Source: Burkholderia sp. BCC0322 (lineage in GTDB: Bacteria; Pseudomonadota; Gammaproteobacteria; Burkholderiales; Burkholderiaceae). From it: DNA of 64,000 nucleotides. Below the pieces are notes generated by a model, which did not search any database, was not told where the DNA came from, and worked only from the letters and a program-made list of their open reading frames with translations. Position numbers and translations under genes: made by a program. Of the stretch, positions 34,615-43,415 are shown piece by piece. Location: NCBI RefSeq assembly GCF_902833045.1, contig NZ_CADFDU010000002.1:496001-560000 (forward strand), written 5' to 3'. How positions within the stretch are numbered: the first letter of the stretch is position 1; each line of letters starts with the position of its first letter.

Positions 34615-35217
34615 ATGATCGAACTCGACCGCGCCGCAGCGGCTGTCCTTGCCCGGCTGGCGTCTTTCGGCCAGGCAAACGATGCGCGGATGGACGACCG
34701 CAGCCGCAAGATGCTTAACCTCGAGCCGGCCACGGCCGAACTGCTGTACCTGCTCGTCACCGGCGCACGGCGCAGGCGCGTGCTCGAGATCGGCACGTCC
34801 AACGGCTACAGCGCGATCTGGCTCGCCCATGCGCTGCGCGAAACGGACGGGCAGCCGCTCGTCACCGTCGAGTACGCGCCCGACAAGGCCGAGCAGGCGA
34901 GGGCCAACCTGCGCGCGGCAGCGCTGCAGGATTGGGCGCAGGTGATCGAAGGCGATGCGACGCAAGTCTGCGCGGCCGTGACGGGCCCGTTCGACTGCGT
35001 GTTCTTCGATGCCGACCGCGTGAGTGCGCCGCGGCAGCTCGCGCACCTGTTGCCGAAGCTGACGGCCGACGCGCTGCTCGTCGCGGACAACGCGCTGTCC
35101 CATCCGGACGAAATCGCCGGCTATCTCGCCGCGGTCGATGCATCTCGGAAGTTCGACACGACGATCGTGCCGGTCGGCAAGGGGCTCCACATCGCGCGTC
35201 GCCGGCGGTTCGCATGA
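34615..35217 (+). CDS. SAM-dependent O-methyltransferase (catechol/caffeoyl-CoA-like)
   Basis: A 200-residue class I methyltransferase. Motif I is VLEIGTSNGYSAIWLAHA, motif II VTVEYAPDKAEQARANL, and the metal-proximal FDCVFFDADRVSAPRQL follows, as in small bacterial O-methyltransferases of the catechol/caffeoyl-CoA type. Its stop overlaps the GntR gene by four bases, so they form one unit. Substrate unknown. It is divergent from DUF1993. Confidence 0.87.
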   Translation: MIELDRAAAAVLARLASFGQANDARMDDRSRKMLNLEPATAELLYLLVTGARRRRVLEIGTSNGYSAIWLAHALRETDGQPLVTVEYAPDKAEQARANLRAAALQDWAQVIEGDATQVCAAVTGPFDCVFFDADRVSAPRQLAHLLPKLTADALLVADNALSHPDEIAGYLAAVDASRKFDTTIVPVGKGLHIARRRRFA

Positions 35218-35897
35218 CGCGGGCCATACTCGAGCGCACGACGCTGGGGCGCGACGCGTACGGGGCGATCCGCGAGATGCTGGTCGACGACGGGCGCTTC
35301 GCGGCGGGCGAGAAGATCAGCATCGAGGCGCTGTCCCGTGATCTCGGCATCAGCCGGTCGCCTGTGTGGGCAGCGGTCTCGCGCCTGGAAGCGGAGGGGC
35401 TGCTGCAGGTCGTGCCGCGGCAGGGCGTGTTCGTCATCGCATTCGACCGCGCGCGGATCGTGGCCATCTTCGAGGCGCGGGAAGCCCTCGAAGGGATGGC
35501 CGCGCGCCTGGCGGCGCAGCGCATGACGCCTGACGATCATGCGGCGCTGAATGAAGCGTTGACGCGGCAGGCGAATGCGGTCGACACGCGCGACGGCCAC
35601 GCATACCGGATCGCCAATCTCGATTTCCACCACGGGCTGCTCGCTGCTGCGCGCAACACGACGATCGAGACGTCGCTCAGGGCGCTGTATGCGCAGGTGC
35701 AGACGATGTGTTCGGGCGGCGCGAGTCCGATGGACGACTGGGCGCGACTGGGCGGGAATGTCGCCGAACACCGGCAGGTGTTCGACATGATCGCGAAGCG
35801 CGATGTGGACGGTGCCGAGCGCGCGGCACGCGAGCATGTGCGGCAGTTGCTCGGGACGATTTTGGCGCGCGCGGAAGGGGATGAGGCAGACGCGTGA
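35214..35897 (+). CDS. GntR-family regulator (FCD/FadR subfamily)
   Basis: A 227-residue regulator. The N-terminal winged helix is at residues 10-75 (EALSRDLGISRSPVWAAVSRLEAEGLLQVV in parts, PRQGVFVI wing). The C-terminal FCD all-helical effector domain has the Asp/His metal-binding pattern (ANLDFHHGLLAAARN; GGNVAEHRQVFDMI; RAAREHVRQLL). FCD regulators sense carboxylates. Translation is coupled to the methyltransferase upstream, which is its most likely target by inference. Confidence 0.9.
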   Translation: MTRAILERTTLGRDAYGAIREMLVDDGRFAAGEKISIEALSRDLGISRSPVWAAVSRLEAEGLLQVVPRQGVFVIAFDRARIVAIFEAREALEGMAARLAAQRMTPDDHAALNEALTRQANAVDTRDGHAYRIANLDFHHGLLAAARNTTIETSLRALYAQVQTMCSGGASPMDDWARLGGNVAEHRQVFDMIAKRDVDGAERAAREHVRQLLGTILARAEGDEADA

Positions 35898-35932
35898 TCG
35901 GCTGCGGGCGACGGCGCGAAGGATGGAGAAAA

Positions 35933-35961
35933 GCGGCGGCCGTCAGCATGCCGGCCGCCGC
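35933..35961 (-). terminator. Terminator originally serving the ribD-ribE transcript
   Basis: Stem GCGGCGGCCG / CGGCCGCCGC with a 9-nt loop. On the minus strand it runs into TTTTCTCC. It lies 20 bp past the stop of the ribE remnant, showing where the intact ribE gene once ended. Confidence 0.72.
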
Positions 35962-35981
35962 GTCGGAGACCGTCCGCGCGA

Positions 35982-36106
35982 TCAGTCCGGATGCATGCCC
36001 TGCGACGTCGACAGCATCCGCTCGACGTAGCGCGCAATCATGTCGACTTCGAGATTGACCTTGTCGACTCGATGCAGCCGCCGGCCGCGACAATGCCGGT
36101 AACCGT
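35982..36106 (-). pseudogene. ribE: Riboflavin synthase (ribE) remnant with large internal deletion
   Basis: Directly after the ribD stop, minus strand, the reading T-G-I-V-A-A-G-G-C-I-E-S (from 36106, after TV) matches the N-terminus of riboflavin synthase (consensus MFTGIVAAVGxIES), but the start ATG reads ACG. After 15 codons the sequence jumps, out of frame, to DKVNLEVDMIARYVERML, the riboflavin synthase C-terminal motif, ending at a TGA at 35982 (HPD*). The junction lies near GTCGAC (36063-36068). About 160 central codons of a roughly 200-codon gene are gone. The position between ribD and its terminator is where ribE stands in related genomes. This copy cannot be functional. Confidence 0.85.
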
Positions 36107-36120
36107 CGTGACGATCCCGT

Positions 36121-37242
36121 TCAGTGAGCAACGTCGGGCGGCGTGAAGCGCGCGAGGATCCGCAGATCGTCGCCGACCCGCTCGAACCCGTGGAACGACA
36201 GCCGCGTACGCGCCTCGAGGTTCGCCGGCGCGGCGAGGTCGAACATGCCGGCCGCATCGGCGCCCAGCAGGCTCGGCGCGAGGTAGACGAGCAATTCGTC
36301 GACGCACTGCTCGCGCAGCAGCGAGCCGTTCAGCTTGTGGCCGGCCTCGACGTGCAGCTCGTTGACGCCGCGCGCGCCGAGCGCCGCCAGCATCGCGGGC
36401 AGGTCGACCTTGCCTTGCGCATTCGCGATCGGCACGATTTCCGCGCCCCGCGCCTTCAGCACGTTCGCGCGCATTTCGCCGGCGGCGTCGAGCCGGCCGC
36501 AGAAGATCAGCAGCGGCGCGCCTTCGAGCAGCCGTGCGTCGAGCGGCAGGTCGAGGCGGCTGTCCACCAGGATGCGCTGCGGCTGGCGCGGCGTGTCGAT
36601 GCCGCGCACGGTCAGCAGCGGATTGTCTTCGCGAACGGTGCCGATGCCGGTCAGTATCGCGCAGGCGCGCGCACGCCACGCGTGCCCGTCGAGGCGCGCG
36701 GCCTCGCCGGTGATCCACTGGCTTTCGCCGGACGGCAGCGCGGTGCGGCCGTCGAGCGACGCAGCGGTCTTCATTCGCACCCACGGGCGGCCGCGCGTCA
36801 TCCGCGACACGAAGCCGATGTTCAGTTCGCCCGCTTCATGCGCGAGCAGCCCGCAGCGCACGTCGACGCCCGCATCGCGCAGCATGCCGAGGCCGCGCCC
36901 CGACACCTGCGGGTTCGGGTCTTCCATCGCGGCGACGACCTTCGCGACGCGCGCGTCGATCAGCGCGTTCGCGCACGGCGGCGTGCGGCCGAAATGGCTG
37001 CACGGTTCGAGCGTCACGTAGACGGTCGAGCCCGCGACGTCGTAGCCGCGCGAGCGCGCGTCCTTCAGCGCCTGCACTTCCGCGTGATCCTGGCCGGCCG
37101 GCTGCGTGAAGCCTTCGCCGATCACGTCGCCGTCCTTGACGATCACGCAACCGACACGCGGGTTCGGTGCCGTCGTATACATGCCGCGCGCGGCAAGCGC
37201 GAGCGCACGCTGCATGTGGGCGAAATCGATATCGGAAAACAT
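36121..37242 (-). CDS. ribD: Bifunctional riboflavin biosynthesis deaminase/reductase RibD
   Basis: A 373-residue bifunctional enzyme: N-terminal deaminase (residues 1-150) and C-terminal reductase acting on the pyrimidine intermediate of riboflavin synthesis. Zinc motifs HAEVQAL and PCSHFGRTPPC are intact; RVGCVIVKDGDVIGEG precedes them. The reductase half carries RPWVRMKTAASLDGRTALPSGESQWITG (in part) and ELHVEAGHKLNGSLL. It lies immediately upstream (minus strand) of the ribE remnant and 15 bp downstream of hemL. Confidence 0.96.
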   Translation of the reverse strand: MFSDIDFAHMQRALALAARGMYTTAPNPRVGCVIVKDGDVIGEGFTQPAGQDHAEVQALKDARSRGYDVAGSTVYVTLEPCSHFGRTPPCANALIDARVAKVVAAMEDPNPQVSGRGLGMLRDAGVDVRCGLLAHEAGELNIGFVSRMTRGRPWVRMKTAASLDGRTALPSGESQWITGEAARLDGHAWRARACAILTGIGTVREDNPLLTVRGIDTPRQPQRILVDSRLDLPLDARLLEGAPLLIFCGRLDAAGEMRANVLKARGAEIVPIANAQGKVDLPAMLAALGARGVNELHVEAGHKLNGSLLREQCVDELLVYLAPSLLGADAAGMFDLAAPANLEARTRLSFHGFERVGDDLRILARFTPPDVAH

Positions 37243-37257
37243 GCGCGCGGACCCGGG

Positions 37258-38541
37258 TCAGGCGGCGAGTGCCGCGAATGCGCGGCGCGCGGCCGCGAGC
37301 GTCGCGTCGATCACCGCGTCGTCGTGCGTGCTCGACACGAAGCCGGCCTCGTACGCGGACGGCGCGAAGTACACGCCTTCGTCGAGCATCAGGTGGAAGA
37401 AGCGGTTGAAGCGCTCGGTGTCGCTCTTCGTGACTTCCGCGAAGCTGGTCGGCACGCGTTCGGCGAAGTAGAGGCCGAACATCGCGCCGATCGAGTCGGC
37501 CGCGAACGGCACGCCGGCCGCGCGCGCTTCGGCGGCGAGGCCGTCGGCGAGGCGCTTGGTCTGCGCGGTGAGCGCGTCGTAGAAGCCGGGCGCCTGGATC
37601 AGTTGCAGCGTCTTCAGGCCCGCGGCGACCGCGATCGGGTTGCCAGACAGCGTGCCGGCCTGGTAGACGCCGCCGAGCGGCGCGAGGTGGGCCATGATGT
37701 CGCGGCGGCCGCCGAACGCGGCAGCCGGCATCCCGCCGCCGATCACCTTGCCGAGGCAGGTGAGGTCGGCCGTGATCCCGTAGTAAGCCTGCGCGCCGCC
37801 GAGTGCGACGCGGAACCCGCACATCACTTCGTCGAAGATCAGCACGGCGCCGTGCTTCGTGCACAACGCGCGCAGCGCGTTCAGGAATTCGGGCGTGCCG
37901 CGCACGAGGTTCATGTTGCCCGCGACCGGCTCGACGATCACGGCGGCGATCTCGTCGCCGAACGCGCCGAACGCTTCTTCGAGCGCGGCGACGTTGTTGT
38001 ATTCGAGGACGGTCGTGTGCTTCGCGATGTCGGCAGGCACGCCGGCCGACGTCGGGTTGCCGAACGTCAGCAGGCCCGAGCCGGCCTTCACGAGCAGGCT
38101 GTCCGCGTGGCCGTGGTAGCAACCTTCGAACTTGACGATGCGGCTGCGGCCCGTGAAGCCGCGCGCGAGACGCAGCGCGCTCATCGTGGCCTCGGTGCCG
38201 CTCGACACCATCCGCACCTGCTCGATCGACGGCACGAGCTTGCAGATTTCCTCGGCGATCTCGATCTCGGCTTCGGTCGGCGCGCCGAACGAGAAGCCGT
38301 CGGCGAGCACGTTCTGCACGGCCGACAGGACTTCCGGATGGACGTGGCCGACGATCATCGGGCCCCACGAGCCGATGTAGTCGATGTACTGCTTGCCGTC
38401 GGCATCCCAGAAATACGGGCCTTGCGCGCGCGCGACGAAGCGCGGCGTGCCGCCGACCGAACGGAATGCACGCACCGGCGAGTTGACGCCGCCGGGAATG
38501 GTCTTCTGGGCGCGTTCGAAGAGGATCTGATTGTTGGACAT
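37258..38541 (-). CDS. hemL: Glutamate-1-semialdehyde 2,1-aminomutase
   Basis: A 427-residue PLP/PMP enzyme that makes 5-aminolevulinate in the C5 heme pathway. Length is the family norm. Motifs: [70 protein letters not shown] (quoted in part), and [17 protein letters not shown] with the PLP lysine. I start at ATG 38541; the frame extends far upstream through antisense sequence. It runs on into ribD with a 15-bp gap. Confidence 0.97.
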   Translation of the reverse strand: MSNNQILFERAQKTIPGGVNSPVRAFRSVGGTPRFVARAQGPYFWDADGKQYIDYIGSWGPMIVGHVHPEVLSAVQNVLADGFSFGAPTEAEIEIAEEICKLVPSIEQVRMVSSGTEATMSALRLARGFTGRSRIVKFEGCYHGHADSLLVKAGSGLLTFGNPTSAGVPADIAKHTTVLEYNNVAALEEAFGAFGDEIAAVIVEPVAGNMNLVRGTPEFLNALRALCTKHGAVLIFDEVMCGFRVALGGAQAYYGITADLTCLGKVIGGGMPAAAFGGRRDIMAHLAPLGGVYQAGTLSGNPIAVAAGLKTLQLIQAPGFYDALTAQTKRLADGLAAEARAAGVPFAADSIGAMFGLYFAERVPTSFAEVTKSDTERFNRFFHLMLDEGVYFAPSAYEAGFVSSTHDDAVIDATLAAARRAFAALAA

Positions 38542-38717
38542 GGACGAAACCTGCGAGAGAAGGGCGCGGGGGCCGGTGCACGGGCCGCGGCGCCTGGGCG
38601 GAACGATCGTCTGATTGTACCGGAGACGCGTGCGGCGGGCCCGCGGCGCGGTCTGCGGCCTTTCGGCGCGTGAAGGATCGCGCAGTCCGGGACGGAAGAC
38701 GGCGCGATTCGGCCCCG

Positions 38718-39182
38718 TTACCGACCAGGCAACGGTAGCGGCTTGCGCTTGCCGGTCAGCTCGGCCCAGCGCTTCTCGAGCGGGCCTTCGACCATCGGCT
38801 TGATCACCGTGCCGGAGCTCTGCGCATCCCAGGTCTGCACCGAGTACGGATGGACGCGCAGCGCGTCGCGCGCGATCACCACGTCCTGGTGCGCATCGAC
38901 CAGCCAGTCGTACACGAAGTCGATGCACAGCCGGTAGCCGCGCTTCGTCGACGGATCGGGCACCTCGTACGGCGCGCGCGTCACGTAGCCGGAGCCGAAC
39001 ACGCCCTTGGGCGCCTTCGCGGCGCGATGCAGGAACACGCGGTCGCCCGGCAGGATGCCGCGCGCGAAGCCGCAGCCCCACACGTCATGCACGGCCTCGC
39101 CGGCCTTCACGCGCGCGGCGACGTCGGGCAGTTCGGGCCATGGCCATTTCTTGGGGCTCCAGATCAACAGGAAAGCGGTCAT
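38718..39182 (-). CDS. EVE/PUA-fold-like protein of unknown function
   Basis: A 154-residue soluble protein. It starts [17 protein letters not shown], then [33 protein letters not shown] in sequence, the arrangement of EVE/PUA-like domains that recognise modified bases. The rest has [20 protein letters not shown] and ends [11 protein letters not shown]. Family assignment is by pattern and moderate. It lies 180 bp downstream of hemL's start on the same strand and is monocistronic. Not recognised as any characterised protein. Confidence 0.7.
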   Translation of the reverse strand: MTAFLLIWSPKKWPWPELPDVAARVKAGEAVHDVWGCGFARGILPGDRVFLHRAAKAPKGVFGSGYVTRAPYEVPDPSTKRGYRLCIDFVYDWLVDAHQDVVIARDALRVHPYSVQTWDAQSSGTVIKPMVEGPLEKRWAELTGKRKPLPLPGR

Positions 39183-39427
39183 CGGTTCGGGCGTGCGTCG
39201 AATTAGTCAGACAAGAGAGGGAGGCGTTGCAAGCTTAATCGAATCCCGGCGCGCGATCCCGCGCGGCGGGCGTCGCAGAGGGTTTTCCAGCCAGCCGCGC
39301 ACTTGGCCGCCAGCGCGCAAAAAAGTTGCGCGTACAATCATGGGCCTGGGCGCGCCGTTCGCGGCGCGGCTTCCCGTCTTCACCGCCACGCGCGCCCCGA
39401 TGCGCGCGGGCTCCAATCCGGATACCC

Positions 39428-40645
39428 ATGTCTCACGTCATCCGACGCCGGCCCGATGCCCGGCTGATCCTGTTGCTCGGCGCGCTTGCCGCCTGCGGGC
39501 CGATCGCTACCGACATGTACCTGCCGAGCCTGCCGTCGATCGCCGAAGGCTTCTCCGTCAGCCCCGGCGCCGCGCAGCGCACGCTGACGAGCTTCATGGC
39601 CGGTTTCTCCGTCGGCATGCTGCTGTACGGCCCGCTGTCCGACACGTGGGGGCGACGCCCCGTGCTGCTCGGCGGCATCGCGTTGTTCACGCTTGCGAGC
39701 ATCGGCTGCTTCGTGTCGACTTCGATCGACATGCTGATCCTCGTGCGCTTCCTGCAGGCGCTCGGCGCCGGCGCGGCGTCGGTGCTGTCGCGTGCGATCG
39801 CGCGTGATGCGCACGAGCCGACCGACGCGGCGAAGGTGCTGTCGATGGTCGCGATCGTCACCGCGGTCGGGCCGTTGCTCGCGCCGCTGATCGGCGGGCA
39901 GATCCTGCGCTTCTCCGGTTGGCGCGGCGTGTTCGTCGTGCTGGCCGTGTTCGGCGCGGTGTGCGCGGCGACCGCGTACCTGCGCGTGCCCGAAACCTGG
40001 CCGAAGGAGCGGCGCAAGAGCGCGGCCGTGCTCGCGTCGTTTGCGTCGTACGGGCGCATCCTGTCCGATCCCGTCGCCTGGGGGCACATGCTGTGCGGCG
40101 GGATGGCGTTCGCGTCGATGTTCTCGTACATCACCGCCACGCCATTCGTGTACATCGAGTATTTCCACGTGTCGCCGCAGCACTACGGGTTGCTGTTCGG
40201 CCTGAACGTCGTCGGCATCATGATCGGCAACTTCACGAACACGCGGCTCGTCGGCCGCATCGGCTCGCTGCGCATCATCTCGGCCGCGTCGCTCGTGAGC
40301 TGCGTCGCGTCGCTCGCGGTCGCGCTCGTCGCGCTGACCGGGTGGGGCGGGCTGTGGTCGATCGTCGTGTGCCTGTTCTTCGTGGTCGGCGTGGTCGGGA
40401 TCCTGTCCGCGAACTGCACGACCGATCTCATGCATCGCTATCCGCACAACGCGGGCGCGTCGGCGGCCGTGTTCGGCGCGATGCAGCTCGCGCTCGGCGC
40501 GCTCGCGAGCGTCGCGATCGGCGCACTCGCGGACGGCACGCCGTTCGCGATGGGCGTGACGATCGGCGTCACGGGCGTGCTGTGTTTCGCCGGCCGCTAC
40601 CTCGTGCTGCGCTGGCACGGGCGGCCCGTCAAAGCGGGCGCGTGA
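39428..40645 (+). CDS. Bcr/CflA-type multidrug MFS transporter
   Basis: A 405-residue drug:proton antiporter of the 12-helix DHA1 family. The Bcr/CflA signature ACGPIATDMYLPSLPSIAEGF is at residues 20-40. The loop 2-3 motif GPLSDTWGRRPVLLGGI and the helix 4 block ILVRFLQALGAGAASVLSRAIARD (quoted in part) are intact. The start at 39428 (MSHVIRRRP) gives a normal length; the longer frame upstream is noise. A bidirectional terminator follows. Confidence 0.92.
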   Translation: MSHVIRRRPDARLILLLGALAACGPIATDMYLPSLPSIAEGFSVSPGAAQRTLTSFMAGFSVGMLLYGPLSDTWGRRPVLLGGIALFTLASIGCFVSTSIDMLILVRFLQALGAGAASVLSRAIARDAHEPTDAAKVLSMVAIVTAVGPLLAPLIGGQILRFSGWRGVFVVLAVFGAVCAATAYLRVPETWPKERRKSAAVLASFASYGRILSDPVAWGHMLCGGMAFASMFSYITATPFVYIEYFHVSPQHYGLLFGLNVVGIMIGNFTNTRLVGRIGSLRIISAASLVSCVASLAVALVALTGWGGLWSIVVCLFFVVGVVGILSANCTTDLMHRYPHNAGASAAVFGAMQLALGALASVAIGALADGTPFAMGVTIGVTGVLCFAGRYLVLRWHGRPVKAGA

Positions 40646-40667
40646 ACCGCGGCCTGACGGCAGAATG

Positions 40668-40703
40668 AAAAACGCCACCGCGCGCTGCGCCGGTGGCGTT
40701 TTT
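40668..40703. terminator. Bidirectional terminator
   Basis: Perfect 13-bp stem AAAAACGCCACCG / CGGTGGCGTTTTT with a 10-nt loop, between the convergent MFS and glk-hexR genes. Confidence 0.9.
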
Positions 40704-40740
40704 GTTTCGAGCGGCGGAAAGCGGCTGCCGCCGTGCGGTG

Positions 40741-42669
40741 TCAGTCGCGCGTGACGTCCTTCGCCGCCGGCGATGCGCCGTGGCTCAGCCAGTCGAGCAC
40801 GTCGGCCGTATCGTCGTCGCTCGCGCGCGCCTTCGCCTGCGCGACGGCCTCGGGCAGTTCGCCGTTCGTCGACGCACGGCGGATCGCGACGCCGACCGCG
40901 AGGATGTCGATCATCAGCAGGTGCAGGATCCGCGAGATCATCGACAGCTGCGATTCGCGCATCTCGATGTGGTCGGTTTCGAGCGCGACGGTCGCGCGCT
41001 TCGCGAGCGGCGTGTTGCTCGACGTGATCGCGATCACCTTCGCGCCGGCCTGCATCGCGACGTCGAGCACGCGCAGCAGCTCGGGCGCGCGCCCCGACTT
41101 CGACACCGCGACGATCACGTCGCCCTTGCCGAGCAGCGCGGCCGACGCGGCCTGCATGTACAGGTCGCCGTACGCGATCGTCGGGATCCCGAAGCGGAAG
41201 AACTTGTAATGCGCGTCCTGCGCGACGATGTTCGAGTTGCCGAGCCCGTAGAACTCGATGCGCCGTGCGCCGTTCAGGATCTCGATCGCGTTCTCGACGT
41301 GCTCGAAATTCAGGTGCTCGCGCAGTTGCAGGATCGCCGACACCGTGTTGTCGAGCACCTTCGCGCCGAAGTCGGTGGCCGTGTCGCCGAGATGCACCTG
41401 GCTGTGGCTCATCGGGATCGTGCCGGTGAGGCCGGTGGCGAGCTTCAGCTTGAAGTCGGACAGCCCCTGGCAGCCGAGCGAGCGGCAGAAGCGGATCACC
41501 GTCGGCTGGCTCACGTCGGCCTTGCGCGCGATGTCGACGATCGGATCGTTGATGATCGAGCGCGGATGGTTCAGCGCGAGATCGGCGACGCGGCGCTCGG
41601 CCGGGGTGAGCGCGTCACGCATCTGGCGGATCCGCTCGAATACCGCCGACGACGCTCCGCCCGAGCGGTTCGACAGTTGCTCCGCGAGGATCGCCGACAC
41701 GCCGAGGAACGCCGGGTATTCGGCGGTGATCAGGTAGGTCGGGATGTTCTCGAGATAGTGCGTGAAACGGCCCTTCGCCTCGAAGCGTGCGCGGAACGAC
41801 GAGCGCGTGAACAGTTCGCCGAGCTTCAGCGCGACACCGCCGCCGATGTAGACGCCGCCAAGCGCGCCGAGCGTCAGCGCGACGCTGCCCGCGAACGCGC
41901 CGAGAATCCCGCAGAAGCATTCGACCGTCTCGAGCGCGAGTGCGTCGCCCGCATGCGCGCGTTCGACGATCTCGACCGTGTCGACGGTCGCGGCGACGCG
42001 CTTCTTGTCGCGCGCGGCGAGCGCGCGATAGATGATCTCCATGCCCGGGCCCGCGCACACGCGCTCGAACGACACGTGCGGAAACTTCTTGCGCGCGTAC
42101 TGCAGCACCAGGTCCTCGCGCTCGTCCTGCGGCGCGAACGATGCGTGGCCGCCTTCGCTGCCGAGCGCGATCCAGCGGTCGTCGGCCGGGATCAGCCCCG
42201 ACACGCCGAGCCCGGTGCCGGGCCCGAGCAGCCCGATCACGCTGTTCTGACGGCGCGTGCCGCCGCCGACCTGCACGCGCTGCGCGTCGGTCAGGCCCGG
42301 CAGCGCCATTGCGAGCGCGGTGAAATCGTTGACGACGAGCAGCGTGTCGAAGCCGAGCGCACGGCGCGTCGCCTCGATCGAGAAGCTCCAGTCGTGGTTG
42401 GTCATCGTGACCTGGTCGCCGTCGACCGGATTGGCGATCGCGATCGCCGCGTGGTTCACGCGGCTGATCTTCACGTCCTTCAGGTACTTGCGGATCGCGT
42501 CGGTGATCGTCGGATAGTCGGCGCCGGGATACACGCGGATCTGCGTGATCTCGCCCGGGCCGGTTTCCAGCGCGAAGCGCGCGTTGGTGCCGCCGACGTC
42601 CGCGAGCAGGCGCGGGCCGTCGGCATGCTGACCTGCGACGACCGCCTTACTTTGCGCACCAGTAGACAT
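40741..42669 (-). CDS. glk: Glucokinase fused to RpiR/HexR-type regulator
   Basis: A 642-residue two-part protein. Residues 20-340 are a glucokinase ([16 protein letters not shown] phosphate loop, [37 protein letters not shown]). Residues 355-640 are an RpiR regulator with a helix-turn-helix ([25 protein letters not shown]) and a SIS sugar-phosphate domain ([39 protein letters not shown]). HexR-like regulators respond to 2-keto-3-deoxy-6-phosphogluconate. The start overlaps the pgl gene by 23 bp. The fusion joins the first glucose kinase step and its own regulator; it is an established Burkholderia arrangement. Confidence 0.94.
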   Translation of the reverse strand: MSTGAQSKAVVAGQHADGPRLLADVGGTNARFALETGPGEITQIRVYPGADYPTITDAIRKYLKDVKISRVNHAAIAIANPVDGDQVTMTNHDWSFSIEATRRALGFDTLLVVNDFTALAMALPGLTDAQRVQVGGGTRRQNSVIGLLGPGTGLGVSGLIPADDRWIALGSEGGHASFAPQDEREDLVLQYARKKFPHVSFERVCAGPGMEIIYRALAARDKKRVAATVDTVEIVERAHAGDALALETVECFCGILGAFAGSVALTLGALGGVYIGGGVALKLGELFTRSSFRARFEAKGRFTHYLENIPTYLITAEYPAFLGVSAILAEQLSNRSGGASSAVFERIRQMRDALTPAERRVADLALNHPRSIINDPIVDIARKADVSQPTVIRFCRSLGCQGLSDFKLKLATGLTGTIPMSHSQVHLGDTATDFGAKVLDNTVSAILQLREHLNFEHVENAIEILNGARRIEFYGLGNSNIVAQDAHYKFFRFGIPTIAYGDLYMQAASAALLGKGDVIVAVSKSGRAPELLRVLDVAMQAGAKVIAITSSNTPLAKRATVALETDHIEMRESQLSMISRILHLLMIDILAVGVAIRRASTNGELPEAVAQAKARASDDDTADVLDWLSHGASPAAKDVTRD

Positions 42670-43327
42670 CGAGCTGGGTCCCCTTGTCGTTGGCCAGTTG
42701 GGAAATCGCGTTCTTCTGCAGCGATGCGGCCGCGGCGTCGAGCACCGCGCGCTTGCGTTCGCCCGCGATCAGCAGGAACAGCCGGTCGACGCGCTTGAGC
42801 GCATCGAGCGAAAAGCTCACGCGCGCGTGCGGCGCGGCGCCCGGATGCACGGCGACGAAACGCTCGGGCGTCGTGATCGCGTGATCCCATTCGGGCGCAT
42901 CGGCGAAGATCGACGCGGTATGGCCGTCCTCGCCCATGCCGAGCACCGCGACGCTCGGCACGCGGTAGTCGGCGTTCGCGTTCAGCGCGGCGACGTGCGC
43001 GTCGAGCGCGGCGCGCGTGTCGACGAGCGGCAGGAAGCGGGTAGGGGCGGCTGCATGCTGCAGCAGCGTGTCGCGCACGAGATGCGCGTTGCTGGCTGCG
43101 TCGTCCTCCGGCACCCAGCGGTCGTCGACCAGCGTCACGTCGACGCCGGCCCAGTCGAGCGCCGCATGCGACAGCGTTTGCAGGAACGGCCGCGGGCTCG
43201 TGCCGCCGGACACCGCGAGCGTCGGGCGCGCGGGGCCGGCGAGCGCGGCGCGCAGCGCATCGCCGACGGCGCGCGCGAGCGCTTCGCTTTGCGCTTCCTG
43301 GGTGTCGAAAGCGTGGATCTCGATCAC
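42647..43327 (-). CDS. pgl: 6-phosphogluconolactonase
   Basis: A 226-residue DevB-type lactonase that hydrolyses 6-phosphoglucono-lactone in the Entner-Doudoroff/pentose phosphate entry. Motifs: [35 protein letters not shown] and [22 protein letters not shown]. The start is GTG 43327 behind CCGGAGGAGAT. Its 3' end overlaps glk-hexR by 23 bp, and zwf lies 88 bp upstream on the same strand, giving a zwf-pgl-glk/hexR operon. Confidence 0.95.
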   Translation of the reverse strand: MIEIHAFDTQEAQSEALARAVGDALRAALAGPARPTLAVSGGTSPRPFLQTLSHAALDWAGVDVTLVDDRWVPEDDAASNAHLVRDTLLQHAAAPTRFLPLVDTRAALDAHVAALNANADYRVPSVAVLGMGEDGHTASIFADAPEWDHAITTPERFVAVHPGAAPHARVSFSLDALKRVDRLFLLIAGERKRAVLDAAAASLQKNAISQLANDKGTQLDVYWCAK

Positions 43328-43415
43328 ATCTCCTCCGGACTGCTTTGTCTGTTCAAATCGTACGAATCGTGGGGCACGTTGCCGCGTACGGTGGCGCGCG
43401 CGGCAACGGCTTGCA

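Noticed and set aside
40693-42798. 701-codon plus-strand frame opposite glk-hexR
   Set aside because: Antisense shadow of a conserved gene; composition dominated by Arg, Ala and Asp with no domain.
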